NCBI GenBank assembly: GCA_034520215.1
Contig: JAXHNR010000002.1
Location: 842,642-906,641 of the forward strand
Origin: Candidatus Krumholzibacteriota bacterium
GTDB lineage: Bacteria > Krumholzibacteriota > Krumholzibacteriia > Krumholzibacteriales > WJIX01
Length of the DNA stretch: 64,000 nt
Direction: 5' to 3'
Of this stretch, positions 35,174-43,991 are shown piece by piece. Under the pieces are notes generated by a model. That model saw only the letters and a list, made by a program, of their open reading frames with translations. It searched no databases and was not told the DNA's origin. The number at the start of each line of letters is the position of its first letter. The stretch's first letter is position 1. The position numbers were made by a program, and so were the translations under genes.

Positions 35174-35953
35174 ATGGTTTTTTATCTCAGCACACACTTG
35201 GAAAGACTTGAACACGAGCTGGATTTAATTACCAGGGAAGGATTTTATCCCGAGGTAAGGATGGCGAACACGGACGCTCTTTTCAAATTCTCTGATTCCG
35301 ACCTCGGCAGGATGAGGGACGAGGTTGAGAGGCGGGGGATGAGCGTGTTTTCCCATGGTCCGTTCTTCGGTCTCGATATAGCCAGTATGGATCGCGGGAT
35401 TTCTGAATACACCCGTGATTGTCTGATGAGAGGGATTGAAGTTACTGCTTCTCTCGGAGGAAAAATAATGGTAATGCACACCGGGTATCTGCCTTATTTT
35501 TCAAGAGGGGGAAGAAAGCACTGGTTTAGAAACTGGGGCGAAAGGATAAGGCCTGTTGTGGAAGAAGCGGAGAAGAGAGATGTTACGATTGCTCTTGAGA
35601 ATACATGGGACGATAAACCGGAGATTCTCCTGCGTCTGGCTGATATTATTCCTGATTATCGTTTCAGTATTTGTCTGGATACCGGACATATAAACTGTTT
35701 TTCCCGGGTTTCCCTTCAAGGGTGGTGGGATAAAGTCGGAGGCAGAGTCGAGGTGCTGCACTTACACGATAATGACGGGCTCTCCGATGATCATCTTCCC
35801 GCGGGACGGGGTATTTTTGATTTTCGTAACCTCGCCGGGAAACTGAGTGAGATTGATAAACTGCCTCTGTTGGATCTTGAAGTTGATTTCATAGGCGCTG
35901 AAGAGAGCAGAAGTTATCTTGAAGGGCTTTTCAAGGAAAAGGGAATCAAGTAG
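35174..35953 (+). CDS. Sugar phosphate isomerase/epimerase-like TIM-barrel protein
   Basis: 259 residues of the xylose-isomerase-like TIM-barrel/AP-endonuclease-2 family. Metal-ligand strands seen: SHGPFFGLDIAS, MVMHTGYLP, ALENTWD, SICLDTGHINCF, VLHLHDNDG with DDHLPAGRG, and LLDLEVDF. ATG 35174 has GGAAAG just upstream; TTG 35159 would extend it by five residues. Enzymes of this group act on sugars or as endonuclease IV; the small size suits a sugar isomerase. Substrate unknown. Confidence 0.82.
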   Translation: MVFYLSTHLERLEHELDLITREGFYPEVRMANTDALFKFSDSDLGRMRDEVERRGMSVFSHGPFFGLDIASMDRGISEYTRDCLMRGIEVTASLGGKIMVMHTGYLPYFSRGGRKHWFRNWGERIRPVVEEAEKRDVTIALENTWDDKPEILLRLADIIPDYRFSICLDTGHINCFSRVSLQGWWDKVGGRVEVLHLHDNDGLSDDHLPAGRGIFDFRNLAGKLSEIDKLPLLDLEVDFIGAEESRSYLEGLFKEKGIK

Positions 35954-36006
35954 GGCCGGCTTTGGGTTTTGTTGTAAAAAATCATCTGAAATTTGATAAT
36001 TTTCTC

Positions 36007-36035
36007 TTGAAATTTAAAAATTCCGATTTTAGAGT
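36007..36035 (+). promoter_or_regulatory. Possible sigma-70 promoter for the EF-Tu domain-2-like gene
   Basis: TTGAAA and TAGAGT are 17 bases apart in a very AT-rich stretch, about 50 bases before the ribosome-binding site AAGGGGGTG. Confidence 0.35.
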
Positions 36036-36090
36036 TATTGATATGCTGAAGGTTTATCTTTTTCAACACACAGCAATAAGGGGGTGAATT

Positions 36091-36351
36091 ATGAAGGAAG
36101 TAGAGATTGGCCACGTCACTGATTTTTTTGGCCATATCGACGTTGCGGCTGTTGAAGTTACGGCGGAAGGTATCAAAATCGGCGACACTCTTCATTTCAA
36201 GGGACATACTACAGATTTCACACAAGAGGTTAAATCCCTGCAGATTGAACATGATCAGGTTGAGGAGGCGGGCGCTGGTTCAAGTGTTGGAATCAAAGTT
36301 AAAGATAAGGCGAGGTCCGGCGATACCGTTTTTAAGGTAATAGACGATTAG
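36091..36351 (+). CDS. EF-Tu domain-2-like mini-protein
   Basis: 86 residues forming a single beta-barrel like domain 2 of translation GTPases: IGHVTDFFGHIDVAAVEV, then IKIGDTLHFKG, VKSLQIEHDQVEEA and GIKVKDKARSGDTVFKV. It matches the group annotated as elongation-factor-like proteins found as stand-alone barrels in archaea and bacteria; function unknown. There is no GTPase domain. A strong ribosome-binding site (AAGGGGGTG) precedes the ATG. It stands alone between the TIM-barrel gene and the convergent amgK. Confidence 0.8.
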   Translation: MKEVEIGHVTDFFGHIDVAAVEVTAEGIKIGDTLHFKGHTTDFTQEVKSLQIEHDQVEEAGAGSSVGIKVKDKARSGDTVFKVIDD

Positions 36352-36388
36352 GCTACTGAATTTTTTTCCGCGGATATGATTTAACAGC

Positions 36389-37426
36389 TTATCCGGATGG
36401 CGGAGTATTTTCGCTTTCTACTATAGTCAAAAGATCTTTTGCCATCTCTTCTATTGCCGGATAGGAGTTGTTAACTCCGGCTCCTTCTTCTAGAAGCCGC
36501 AAGCCGGCAGGAATTGATTCAAGAAAGAGCTTTTTGCCGTCACTGTAGCCCAGTTTGGCAAACGCGGCTAGAGTCTGCAGGTTTCGCTGAATTCCGGTTG
36601 TTACAAACAGGCTGATGAATTCCTCATAACTCATGCGGTTATGCGCGCCTCTTTCTTCCAGTATATTATATAGATACGCGAGCAGACTCCTTCTGTCGTG
36701 CTCGGACAGAGATACGTAAGGATCTTTTAGAAGGGAGACAGTATCGTACATTCCGGGGCCGAGATGGGCTGTCTGAAAATCAATTATTCTGGGTTTGTTC
36801 TTTTCTATAATAATGTTTCTGCTTTGAAAATCCCTGTGCATAAAAACGAGGGGTTGGGATGAGATTATTTCCGCGAGTTTTTCTTTTTCATTCTTCCATC
36901 CTTTCGGAATTCTGTAAGATTGAAATCTGGTTAGAAACTCGTCCTCGAAATAACTTGTTTCACTTAGGAGTCTGTTTTTGTCAAAGAGTTTTCCGCTCAG
37001 CATATTCTCCTCTTTAATTGCGGAGGTAATATCGGTCTGCAATTCGCATAAAAGATCGAGACATCTTTTGTAGAGCGGCATTATTTTATCTGTGTTGTCC
37101 TTTTTTACTGTAATCTCAAGACTTAGATCGCCAAGATCTTCCATTACGACAATGCCTCGTTCTCGATCGACAGAATAGAATTCGGGGACGCCGATTCCGT
37201 TGCGCCAGAGGAATTTCCCGATCGATATGTAATCTTCGAATTCTCCGTCTGGGCGAGGATCGATAAGTGCGACAGCGGAACGGTTTCCGTCGCTGAGACG
37301 AAAGAAATAGCGGTTGGAACCGCTTTTAGAGAATGGGATTACGCGGGCTGAAGCATTAAGCGGTCCGCCGGGCAATCGGGCTGCCATTTTCAAAGAGTAC
37401 GCGGCAAGTTCAGTGATGGTGTCCAT
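36389..37426 (-). CDS. amgK: AmgK-like amino-sugar anomeric kinase (MurNAc/GlcNAc kinase)
   Basis: 345 residues of the aminoglycoside-phosphotransferase fold. Motifs: SNRYFFRL (ATP loop), VVMEDLGDLSLE (hinge), catalytic HRDFQSRN and IDFQTAHLGPGMYDTVSLL, a close match to AmgK of Pseudomonas. AmgK phosphorylates MurNAc at C1. It starts directly after the murU stop, and namZ precedes them, so the operon context strongly supports this role. General phosphotransferase activity cannot be excluded from sequence alone. Confidence 0.85.
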   Translation of the reverse strand: MDTITELAAYSLKMAARLPGGPLNASARVIPFSKSGSNRYFFRLSDGNRSAVALIDPRPDGEFEDYISIGKFLWRNGIGVPEFYSVDRERGIVVMEDLGDLSLEITVKKDNTDKIMPLYKRCLDLLCELQTDITSAIKEENMLSGKLFDKNRLLSETSYFEDEFLTRFQSYRIPKGWKNEKEKLAEIISSQPLVFMHRDFQSRNIIIEKNKPRIIDFQTAHLGPGMYDTVSLLKDPYVSLSEHDRRSLLAYLYNILEERGAHNRMSYEEFISLFVTTGIQRNLQTLAAFAKLGYSDGKKLFLESIPAGLRLLEEGAGVNNSYPAIEEMAKDLLTIVESENTPPSG

Positions 37427-38452
37427 TTACAATCCTTTCGCCTCAAGTTGTCCTTCAGGAAACAGTATGCAGTTTTTTATCTTTGTTCCCCTCTTTACAA
37501 TTGTCTCGGGTAGAATTACGCAATTTTCCAGTTCGCAGTTTTGCTCAATTACAGCTCCGGAGCCGATTTCAAGAAATCCCCTCCATGAAGTATCCCGGGC
37601 GATTACGGCGTTCGGCCCCGTATGAAGAGGTATAGCGGGCGGAACAACTTCCGGGTCGAATGTGACCTGTCCTGTCAATATTCTTCTGTGAAGCTCGAGG
37701 TAGCTTTCAGGCGATCCTATATCGCTCCATAAAATCCCCTCAGTTAAGCTGCCGGCTATATATCCCGAAATTCTTCCCGCGTTCTTCTTTATGATCTCAA
37801 GAAGAATTTCTATAAGCCCTATATTTTTGCCGGATGGAAAGAATCTGAGGGCTTCTCTGGAGAGTATTGCCATACCGGTATAACCGGCAAGTTTGGCCGA
37901 AGCTGAGTTATCGGGGCTCTTAGTTCTTATTCCAACTACTCGCATTTTATCAGATATTTCAATCCGGGGAGGAGGTGTGGAAAGGGTTGATTTTACGGAA
38001 ACTTCTTTCCCGTTATTTCCCCCGCTTTCTGTAAGAATCAGCGTTATCAGGGCATTTTGTTTTTGGTGGAAATCGATAGCGGGAGCGTAATCAATATTGG
38101 ATATTATATCGCCGTTATGTATTAGAATAAGTTCGCAGTTGTCAAGCGAGCCGGCCATATTCCCTATGCCGCCTCCGGTATCGAGAATTCTATCTTCAGT
38201 ATGAAAGGTGACGGGAAGATCGGGGCTGATTAGACCCTTATCGAAAGATTCAGATAGATGGTGAGTATTAACGTGCACGGAAGAAGCTCCGGTTCTTATC
38301 AGTTTTTTTGCTATTATATTTATCAGCGGTTTTCCCAGAACGGGAAGAAGGGGTTTCGGTATGAATGATGAAAGGGGGGTCATCCTTCTTCCGTATCCCG
38401 CCGCGAGAATCACTCCGCAAAGCTTATCTTTGATAACGTTATTACTTTTCAT
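37427..38452 (-). CDS. murU: MurU-like sugar-1-phosphate nucleotidyltransferase
   Basis: 341 residues. The nucleotidyltransferase signature LAAGYGRRMTPLS...PKPLLPV is followed by DTGGGIGNMAGSL and NGDIISNIDY (metal Asp). The C-terminus (about 270-341) is a left-handed beta-helix with hexapeptide-like repeats (GSGAVIEQNCELENCVIL), longer than Pseudomonas MurU. It would turn MurNAc-1-P into UDP-MurNAc. ATG 38452 begins 1 base after the namZ stop; a longer reading to 38518 would overlap namZ by 65 bases. Confidence 0.85.
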   Translation of the reverse strand: MKSNNVIKDKLCGVILAAGYGRRMTPLSSFIPKPLLPVLGKPLINIIAKKLIRTGASSVHVNTHHLSESFDKGLISPDLPVTFHTEDRILDTGGGIGNMAGSLDNCELILIHNGDIISNIDYAPAIDFHQKQNALITLILTESGGNNGKEVSVKSTLSTPPPRIEISDKMRVVGIRTKSPDNSASAKLAGYTGMAILSREALRFFPSGKNIGLIEILLEIIKKNAGRISGYIAGSLTEGILWSDIGSPESYLELHRRILTGQVTFDPEVVPPAIPLHTGPNAVIARDTSWRGFLEIGSGAVIEQNCELENCVILPETIVKRGTKIKNCILFPEGQLEAKGL

Positions 38453-38453
38453 A

Positions 38454-39614
38454 TCAATACAGGAAAAAATTATTACTTTCTTCTTTAAATTCGCGTTCAT
38501 CCTCGAGCCAGGATTCAAATAGCTCTTTCAGGCCAGCTCCTCTGTTGATTGTATTTCTAAAACTATCGCTTCCTGTGATAATATCAATTGGCATTTTCTC
38601 TCGTTCATATTCGTAAGGTGGCCTCGTCCATTCAAACTCTCCGGGGTATAAACTCGCCGCGGTTCGAATCGCAAGGGCTCCTGTCCTTACCGGCTTGAAT
38701 CTTTCTCTGTCTGTGATATGAATCTGCACACCGCCGCAGATCTCACCGCGGTATTTATCCCAGGTTGGGTTAAAACGCAATGGGCGGAAGATGGCTCCGG
38801 GGGCCCGTTTCGTGAGTTCGTCCGCCAGGGCGCGGGGATCGATCCATGGGGCGCCTATAATTTCAAACGGGCGTGCGGTACCTCTACCTTCAGAGATGTT
38901 AGTGCCTTCCAGAAGAACCATTCCGGGATAGAGGAGAGCTGTCCCGGCACGTGGTATATTAGGTGAAGGCATGATCCATCTCAGGGATGTATCCCGAAAG
39001 TGCATTGATCTTTTCCATCCGGAAATCCTTATTATATCCAGCTCGCATTTTTTATCTTCATTTTCATTTATCATTGTAAGGGCTTCGCCGATCGTCAGCC
39101 CGTGCCTTATCGTAAGCGGGAAGAGTCCGACAAATGATTCAAAGCCCCTGTCGATAACAGTGCCTTCAACAGATTCTCCTCCTATGGGGTTCGGCCTGTC
39201 CGCTATAATCACTTTGATGCCCTTTTCAGCGCAGGCTTTGAGCATCAACGCGGCGGTCCAGAGGTAAGTATAGCATCTTGTTCCAATATCTGGAAGGTCT
39301 ATTAGAATTTGTTCGAGACCGCTCAGCATTTCGTCAGTCGGTTCGCGTGTCTTTCCGTATAGAGAATAGACGGGAATCCCAGAGCCGGGCTGCTCATAGC
39401 TCTCCCACTCAATCATATTAGCCTGCGTTTCTCCCGCGAAGCCGTGCTGAGGGCCGAATATCGCTTTTAACTCTATCTTGTTTGATTGGAGAATTTCGGT
39501 AATATGCCGCAGGTCTGACGTCACAGAGGCTGGATTGGCCAGAACGCCGGTCCTTTTACCCCTGAGCCGGGCGCACTTTCCCCCGGCCAGTATATCGCAA
39601 CCTGTTTTTACCAA
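38454..39614 (-). CDS. namZ: NamZ-like exo-beta-N-acetylmuramidase (DUF1343)
   Basis: 386 residues, DUF1343/YbbC family. Conserved blocks: GPQHGFAGETQ, DLPDIGTRCYTYLWT, DRPNPIGG, SPNIPRAGTALLYPG and EGTNISEGRGTARPFE. B. subtilis NamZ removes MurNAc from the non-reducing ends of peptidoglycan fragments. The start is TTG with AAAGGA upstream and aligns with known NamZ starts. No signal peptide is visible, which suggests action in the cytoplasm on imported fragments, unlike the secreted Bacillus enzyme. First gene of namZ-murU-amgK. Confidence 0.9.
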   Translation of the reverse strand: MVKTGCDILAGGKCARLRGKRTGVLANPASVTSDLRHITEILQSNKIELKAIFGPQHGFAGETQANMIEWESYEQPGSGIPVYSLYGKTREPTDEMLSGLEQILIDLPDIGTRCYTYLWTAALMLKACAEKGIKVIIADRPNPIGGESVEGTVIDRGFESFVGLFPLTIRHGLTIGEALTMINENEDKKCELDIIRISGWKRSMHFRDTSLRWIMPSPNIPRAGTALLYPGMVLLEGTNISEGRGTARPFEIIGAPWIDPRALADELTKRAPGAIFRPLRFNPTWDKYRGEICGGVQIHITDRERFKPVRTGALAIRTAASLYPGEFEWTRPPYEYEREKMPIDIITGSDSFRNTINRGAGLKELFESWLEDEREFKEESNNFFLY

Positions 39615-39704
39615 TTCAATTATATCCTTTCAGAGAAAAGATGTAACAGAAGTAACAATTTCAGTAAATTTCTCCAAGGGTCTATCGGCAACAATGTCAC
39701 TATA

Positions 39705-39732
39705 TTAAAAATCGGGCCGGTCGAGTTAACGG
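39705..39732 (-). terminator. Intrinsic terminator of the Ig-like lipoprotein gene
   Basis: On the minus strand ATCGGGCCGG and CCGGCCCGAT pair perfectly over 10 bp (12-base loop) and are followed by TTTTTAATATA. Confidence 0.85.
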
Positions 39733-39757
39733 CCGGCCCGATATAAACCGGGGCTGA

Positions 39758-41467
39758 TTAGTATTCCCATCTTTCTACAGAAAGTGTGTCTATTCCGGAT
39801 GATTCCAAATCATCTGTAATTTGTTTTATGACACCAACTCCCGGAGCAAGGAATTTGTCCTCATCTATCTGGGCCATGATCACAGATCCACTATCAGGGT
39901 GGGCTACTGAGATTGTAATCGATAGATTGTGCTTTGCGCACGATTTAAAGGTTCCCTGAAGTACTCCTTCATTAAAGACAATATCGACGGGAGCAGAGGC
40001 CATCGTTACAGTTCCCGTTAAGGTGGCGCTAAATGTTGTATCCGTTTCCCCTTCTATTACATGCATATCGAAACCAGTGTCCAGAGCCCATTGTTCGTCT
40101 AGATTATCAAGTATAGGGAGCTTGTAGAATGTAAGGGGGCTGTCCCATGTCATCTCTTCTGAAACAGATCCGTCATCATACCCGGTGCGCCCCAGCATCT
40201 GAATTTCAGTCGATGTTTTTTTCATGTGCCAGATATCATACACTTCACAGCCGCTGCCGGTAGAGTCCTCGTATACGATGTCAAAAGTACCGTCACCCGG
40301 GGTGTAGTTTAATATATAATGTTTTTCATAAGACGGTCCGCTTCTGCTTAAATACCAGGTGTTGCCGTTGTCTACGGGGAAGTAACTGACAGTCCCGGAA
40401 GTTGTAAACTCGTAGGGTGTGGGGTCCGGATCTATTCTATTTCCAGCCATGTCCTCAGCGGCAAACCTTACCCAGTATGTACACCCGGGAGCTACGCGGT
40501 CGCTCAGCACAGGAACTGTCATACTGGTATAATCTGAATTCCAGGGATTTCCGGATACTGACACGGCGTTTTCTATTCTGGCGTCAATATTTTCCGGAAG
40601 CATATTAATCTCGGGATACATAGGTTCACTGAAATTAAAAATCATCTCTGAAAGACCAGTTGAAACTCCCGCAGCGCCGTTTGAAGGCGTGGCGCTTACA
40701 AGTGTCGGTCTTGTGTCATCCGCCGCAATAACGAAGCTGAAACCGTAGTCCGTTGCGAGAGGATTATCCGCGAGGTCTGTGATATTTCCACTTCCTCCCA
40801 GAATTGTAATTTCCACTGTGGTATCCTGCGGAAAGACAAGGTTTTGAAGTATTAGTGTGGAACCCTCAACGGAAATATCGCCGTTGTCCGGGTAAGGATC
40901 AAATGTGATAAAAGATTGAGTTTCCAGGTCGTATGAAGGAACACTTACAGGTTCGCTGAATTCAATCTCGACAGTAATGACCGAAGTAACATCTACCGCT
41001 CCGTCATCAGGCGTTGTGGATAAAACATCGGGAGGTGTAATATCCTCTAAACTTGTTGTCGTAAAATTAATAAGATAATCGTCACTGAGCTGATTTTCCG
41101 CCAGATCCTCGCTTAATTCTGAGACTGTTATTATATAATCTGTTGCTCCGGCAAGAGAAGAAGATGGAGTAATAAAAATAGTGTCGCCTTCCCAGTAAGT
41201 ATTGTATCCGATATCCAGTGACCCGTCGGGTTGGAATGACATGTTGTCCACCACCGATTCTTTATCCATCTCCTCGCTGAAGAGTACCCAGAACGGCCCG
41301 CTTCTGGAAACATCGGCCGCGCCGTCTGCTGGCTCAGTAGCTACAACAGTAGGGGGAGTTGTGTCCGGCTCAGGTCCATCGGCACTCTCTTCTGAGCATC
41401 CGCAGAAAATGACAAGCCCGGCAACAACGAAGATTAATGCCAGGGAAAAGCCAAAATGTTTAAGCAT
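39758..41467 (-). CDS. Surface lipoprotein with three Big_5-like Ig domains
   Basis: 569 residues with a lipobox (LVIFCGC|S). After an acidic linker come three tandem Ig-like units, each beginning (T)xPTVVATEPADGAADV, TPPDVLSTTPDDGAVDV or TRPTLVSATPSNGAAGV and containing (V/I)xFSE(P/E)M-like strands; these are Big_5/SbsA-like domains. The last ~220 residues are another beta-rich domain I do not recognise, with WYLSRSG and a Cys pair. It is likely an outer-membrane-anchored surface protein. It stands alone with its own terminator. Confidence 0.8.
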   Translation of the reverse strand: MLKHFGFSLALIFVVAGLVIFCGCSEESADGPEPDTTPPTVVATEPADGAADVSRSGPFWVLFSEEMDKESVVDNMSFQPDGSLDIGYNTYWEGDTIFITPSSSLAGATDYIITVSELSEDLAENQLSDDYLINFTTTSLEDITPPDVLSTTPDDGAVDVTSVITVEIEFSEPVSVPSYDLETQSFITFDPYPDNGDISVEGSTLILQNLVFPQDTTVEITILGGSGNITDLADNPLATDYGFSFVIAADDTRPTLVSATPSNGAAGVSTGLSEMIFNFSEPMYPEINMLPENIDARIENAVSVSGNPWNSDYTSMTVPVLSDRVAPGCTYWVRFAAEDMAGNRIDPDPTPYEFTTSGTVSYFPVDNGNTWYLSRSGPSYEKHYILNYTPGDGTFDIVYEDSTGSGCEVYDIWHMKKTSTEIQMLGRTGYDDGSVSEEMTWDSPLTFYKLPILDNLDEQWALDTGFDMHVIEGETDTTFSATLTGTVTMASAPVDIVFNEGVLQGTFKSCAKHNLSITISVAHPDSGSVIMAQIDEDKFLAPGVGVIKQITDDLESSGIDTLSVERWEY

Positions 41468-41701
41468 CTCTGCTCCTTTCGCCTATAATTAAAAAAATAA
41501 CTATTCATACACACGATTGTTTAGCACAGGTGGCCTAACAGTGTAAAGAGTTTTTTAATAAATTTAAGACTGAAAGAATATCTTTTAAGAATTTCCCTGA
41601 GGTTGTATAATCATCGATGCTGAGTCTGTTTTTATCAAAGCGGCTTTAGACCGTTTAAGCACCGTGATATCAGGTATGCATTTAAACACAGGGGGTTAGC
41701 T

Positions 41702-43300
41702 GTGGTTCTAACAAGAAACAAATATCACTTTATCTTATCAGTTCTCTTTATTTGTGTGTTTCTTTTCTCTTCGTGCGCCGATAATAAAGATAGAGAGGGG
41801 GGGGAAAGCACTCTCATTGTTGGTGAGATGAGTAATTACGAAGGGTTAAACCCGATGTCGACAACCGATGCTCACGCCAGGGACATATATAATCTTCTCT
41901 TTCTGTCACTCCTCGATGAAAATGACGATTTTCTTACCTTCAGTCCGAGGCTGGCTCATTCATGGGAGTTTTCAGATGACCGCCGTGAGCTCACCTTTCA
42001 CTTAAGAGAGGATGTGACCTGGAGTGACGGAAGAAAATTTACCTCGGAGGACGTTGCCGCGACATTCAGAATGCAGGTAGACACTTCGACAGTATGGAGC
42101 GGCCGTCATTTAAAGGAACATATAGACAGTGTGGAAGTTGTTGATGAATACAAGGTTGTGTATCACTTTAATCATATATATCCCTACCAGCTTATGGACG
42201 CGGTAGATGGTCCCATCATGCCGGCTCATATTATTGAAACCACCGACCACGGAAAATTCGGGAGAATACCCGCCGAGGAACTTCCCGTAACGGGACCCTT
42301 TGAGATTGAGAAGTGGGAAAAGGGCCAGTCGCTGATACTCGCGGCGAATGAAAATTATTACGAGGATAACAAGCCTCGTCTAAACAGAGTAATATTCAAG
42401 ATTATACCTGATCAGGTTACACTTGTCACACAGCTTCTAGATGGTGAAATCGACTGCATGGAAAGTGTTCCTCCAGCTGAAGTCGAAAAAATAAAGAAGA
42501 ATAATAACCGGCTGAGAGTTTTTGATTTTCCAACGAGGGCGTATATATATCTGGGGTGGAACGGAGCCAGGGAGCCTTTTGACAATCCGCGCGTCAGAAG
42601 AGCACTGACAATGGCTATCGATAGAAAACTGATTATAGACAACCTTTACTACGGTTACGCGGAAATGTGCTGCGGGCCTTTTGTTCCTCTTATATGGGCG
42701 TATAATCCAGACCTCGAACCTCTCCCCTTTGATCCGGATGAGGCTGAGGCGATACTCCGGGAAGAGGGGTACAGCGACGAAGATGGCGACGGGTTCCTCG
42801 ATAAGAACGGTAAGAGGCTTGAATTTTCAATTATCACTAATCACGGTAATCAGATACGCGCTGATATACAGGTAATGATTCAGCAGATGCTGAGTAAGAT
42901 AGGAGTGAAAGTGAATCCGGTTTTGCTCGAATGGACCGTAATGCTGGAAAAACATAAGGCATCGGATTTTGACGGAATAATAAGCGCCTGGCGCGTGGGA
43001 ACTAAAGCAGATCTTGCTCCGATATGGAGTTGCCGGGCAAGAGGGAAAGGTGGTTATAACCGTGTTGATTACTGTAACAGCGAGGTTGACAGTTTGAACA
43101 AACTTGCTACAAGTATGCTGGATTTTGAAAAGGCGAAGCCACTTTTCTGCCGGGCTCAGCAGATTATCCATGATGATCAGCCGTATACATTTCTCTATAT
43201 TCCCCACAGTCTCTTTGTTATAAGTAAGCGTTTCGGAGGGGTTGAGCCTGACGCTATAGGTATCTATCATTATCTGTATGACTGGTACGCGAAGAATTAG
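41702..43300 (+). CDS. Oligopeptide-type ABC transporter substrate-binding lipoprotein (family 5), orphan
   Basis: 532 residues with a lipobox (FLFSSC|A). Family-5 solute-binding motifs: NPMSTTDAHARDIYNLLFLSL, LAHSWEFSDDRRELTFHLR, WSDGRKFTSEDVAATF, TGPFEIEKWEKGQ, YLGWNGAREPFDNPRVRRAL and MAIDRKLI. It binds peptides or similar ligands for an ABC importer, but no permease or ATPase gene is next to it. The start is GTG 41702. It might serve a distant Opp/Dpp system, for example in peptide or muropeptide uptake. Confidence 0.9.
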   Translation: MVLTRNKYHFILSVLFICVFLFSSCADNKDREGGESTLIVGEMSNYEGLNPMSTTDAHARDIYNLLFLSLLDENDDFLTFSPRLAHSWEFSDDRRELTFHLREDVTWSDGRKFTSEDVAATFRMQVDTSTVWSGRHLKEHIDSVEVVDEYKVVYHFNHIYPYQLMDAVDGPIMPAHIIETTDHGKFGRIPAEELPVTGPFEIEKWEKGQSLILAANENYYEDNKPRLNRVIFKIIPDQVTLVTQLLDGEIDCMESVPPAEVEKIKKNNNRLRVFDFPTRAYIYLGWNGAREPFDNPRVRRALTMAIDRKLIIDNLYYGYAEMCCGPFVPLIWAYNPDLEPLPFDPDEAEAILREEGYSDEDGDGFLDKNGKRLEFSIITNHGNQIRADIQVMIQQMLSKIGVKVNPVLLEWTVMLEKHKASDFDGIISAWRVGTKADLAPIWSCRARGKGGYNRVDYCNSEVDSLNKLATSMLDFEKAKPLFCRAQQIIHDDQPYTFLYIPHSLFVISKRFGGVEPDAIGIYHYLYDWYAKN

Positions 43301-43338
43301 ATAACGGGGAAAGATGGTAAGATGCAAGTTATCTTTTT
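43299..43338 (+). terminator. Possible terminator after the binding-protein gene
   Basis: AGATAAC and GTTATCT (7 bp, 22-base loop) are followed by TTTT. AT-rich and long-looped, so weak. Confidence 0.35.
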
Positions 43339-43421
43339 GAGGACTTTCATTATGAGGGACAGGCTCTTTTTTTATTGATTTCGAGCTTTAAAATATCAAA
43401 GTTTGTCTGGGAGGCTGTATA

Positions 43422-43850
43422 GTGATCCACACAATTGGAATCGCTTCTTTGATAAGTGTTTTGTGCGCACAGGTTATTAAACCCTTTATTGAATTGATTC
43501 AGGACGGAAAGTTCAATCCTTTACGTATGCTCGATACAGGGGGAATGCCGAGTTCCCATACCGCAATGGTAACTACTCTTACCGTTGGTGTTGGTATATA
43601 CAGAGGAGCGGACTCGGTCCTATTTGGAATAACGTTGATATTCAGTCTCTATTTTGTTTTTGAAGCGACGGGGCTGCGGCAGGAAGTTGGGAATCAGGCA
43701 AGGGTTCTTAATGAAATAATTGAAAAAGCAGGTAAGAGGCATCATATAGATTCTCATGAACTTCGCGAACTCATTGGGCATACCTGGATTGAGGTTCTGG
43801 GAGGAGCCGCGGTCGGACTGGCTGTCGCACTGTTGTTCTTTTACGGATAG
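43422..43850 (+). CDS. YuiD/DUF212 family membrane protein (PAP2-like)
   Basis: 142 residues with four membrane segments. The signature DTGGMPSSHTAMVTTL and the later HTWIEVLGGAAVGLAVA match DUF212, which is distantly related to acid phosphatase/haloperoxidase (PAP2) proteins: SSH and H-x-x-x-E. DUF212 proteins have no settled function. The start is GTG with GGGAGG 8 bases upstream. It ends 359 bases before the ParA-CBM48 operon, with a separate promoter between, so it is probably independent. Confidence 0.88.
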   Translation: MIHTIGIASLISVLCAQVIKPFIELIQDGKFNPLRMLDTGGMPSSHTAMVTTLTVGVGIYRGADSVLFGITLIFSLYFVFEATGLRQEVGNQARVLNEIIEKAGKRHHIDSHELRELIGHTWIEVLGGAAVGLAVALLFFYG

Positions 43851-43955
43851 ATTATATAAATTATACAGCTACCATTCAGACAGACGTGGTATAAAGCGGG
43901 GTCGTCGTTTAAAAAGAATCTATAATAATTGTATAAAACTCTCTATAAATAATCC

Positions 43956-43985
43956 TTGACAACAATTTATTACAGGAGTGATAAT
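43956..43985 (+). promoter_or_regulatory. Sigma-70 promoter for the ParA-CBM48 operon or its leader RNA
   Basis: TTGACA and GATAAT are 18 bases apart. Start of transcription would be near 43992, leaving a 217-base leader before the ParA ATG. The rest of the 43851-44208 gap has no ORF of note. Confidence 0.55.
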
Positions 43986-43991
43986 AGAAAC

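Noticed and set aside
39613-39640. Leaderless promoter at namZ (TATAAT next to the start codon)
   Set aside because: The TATAAT overlaps the spacing between AAAGGA and the TTG start, which would leave no leader for that ribosome-binding site; the real promoter is probably further upstream and not identified.
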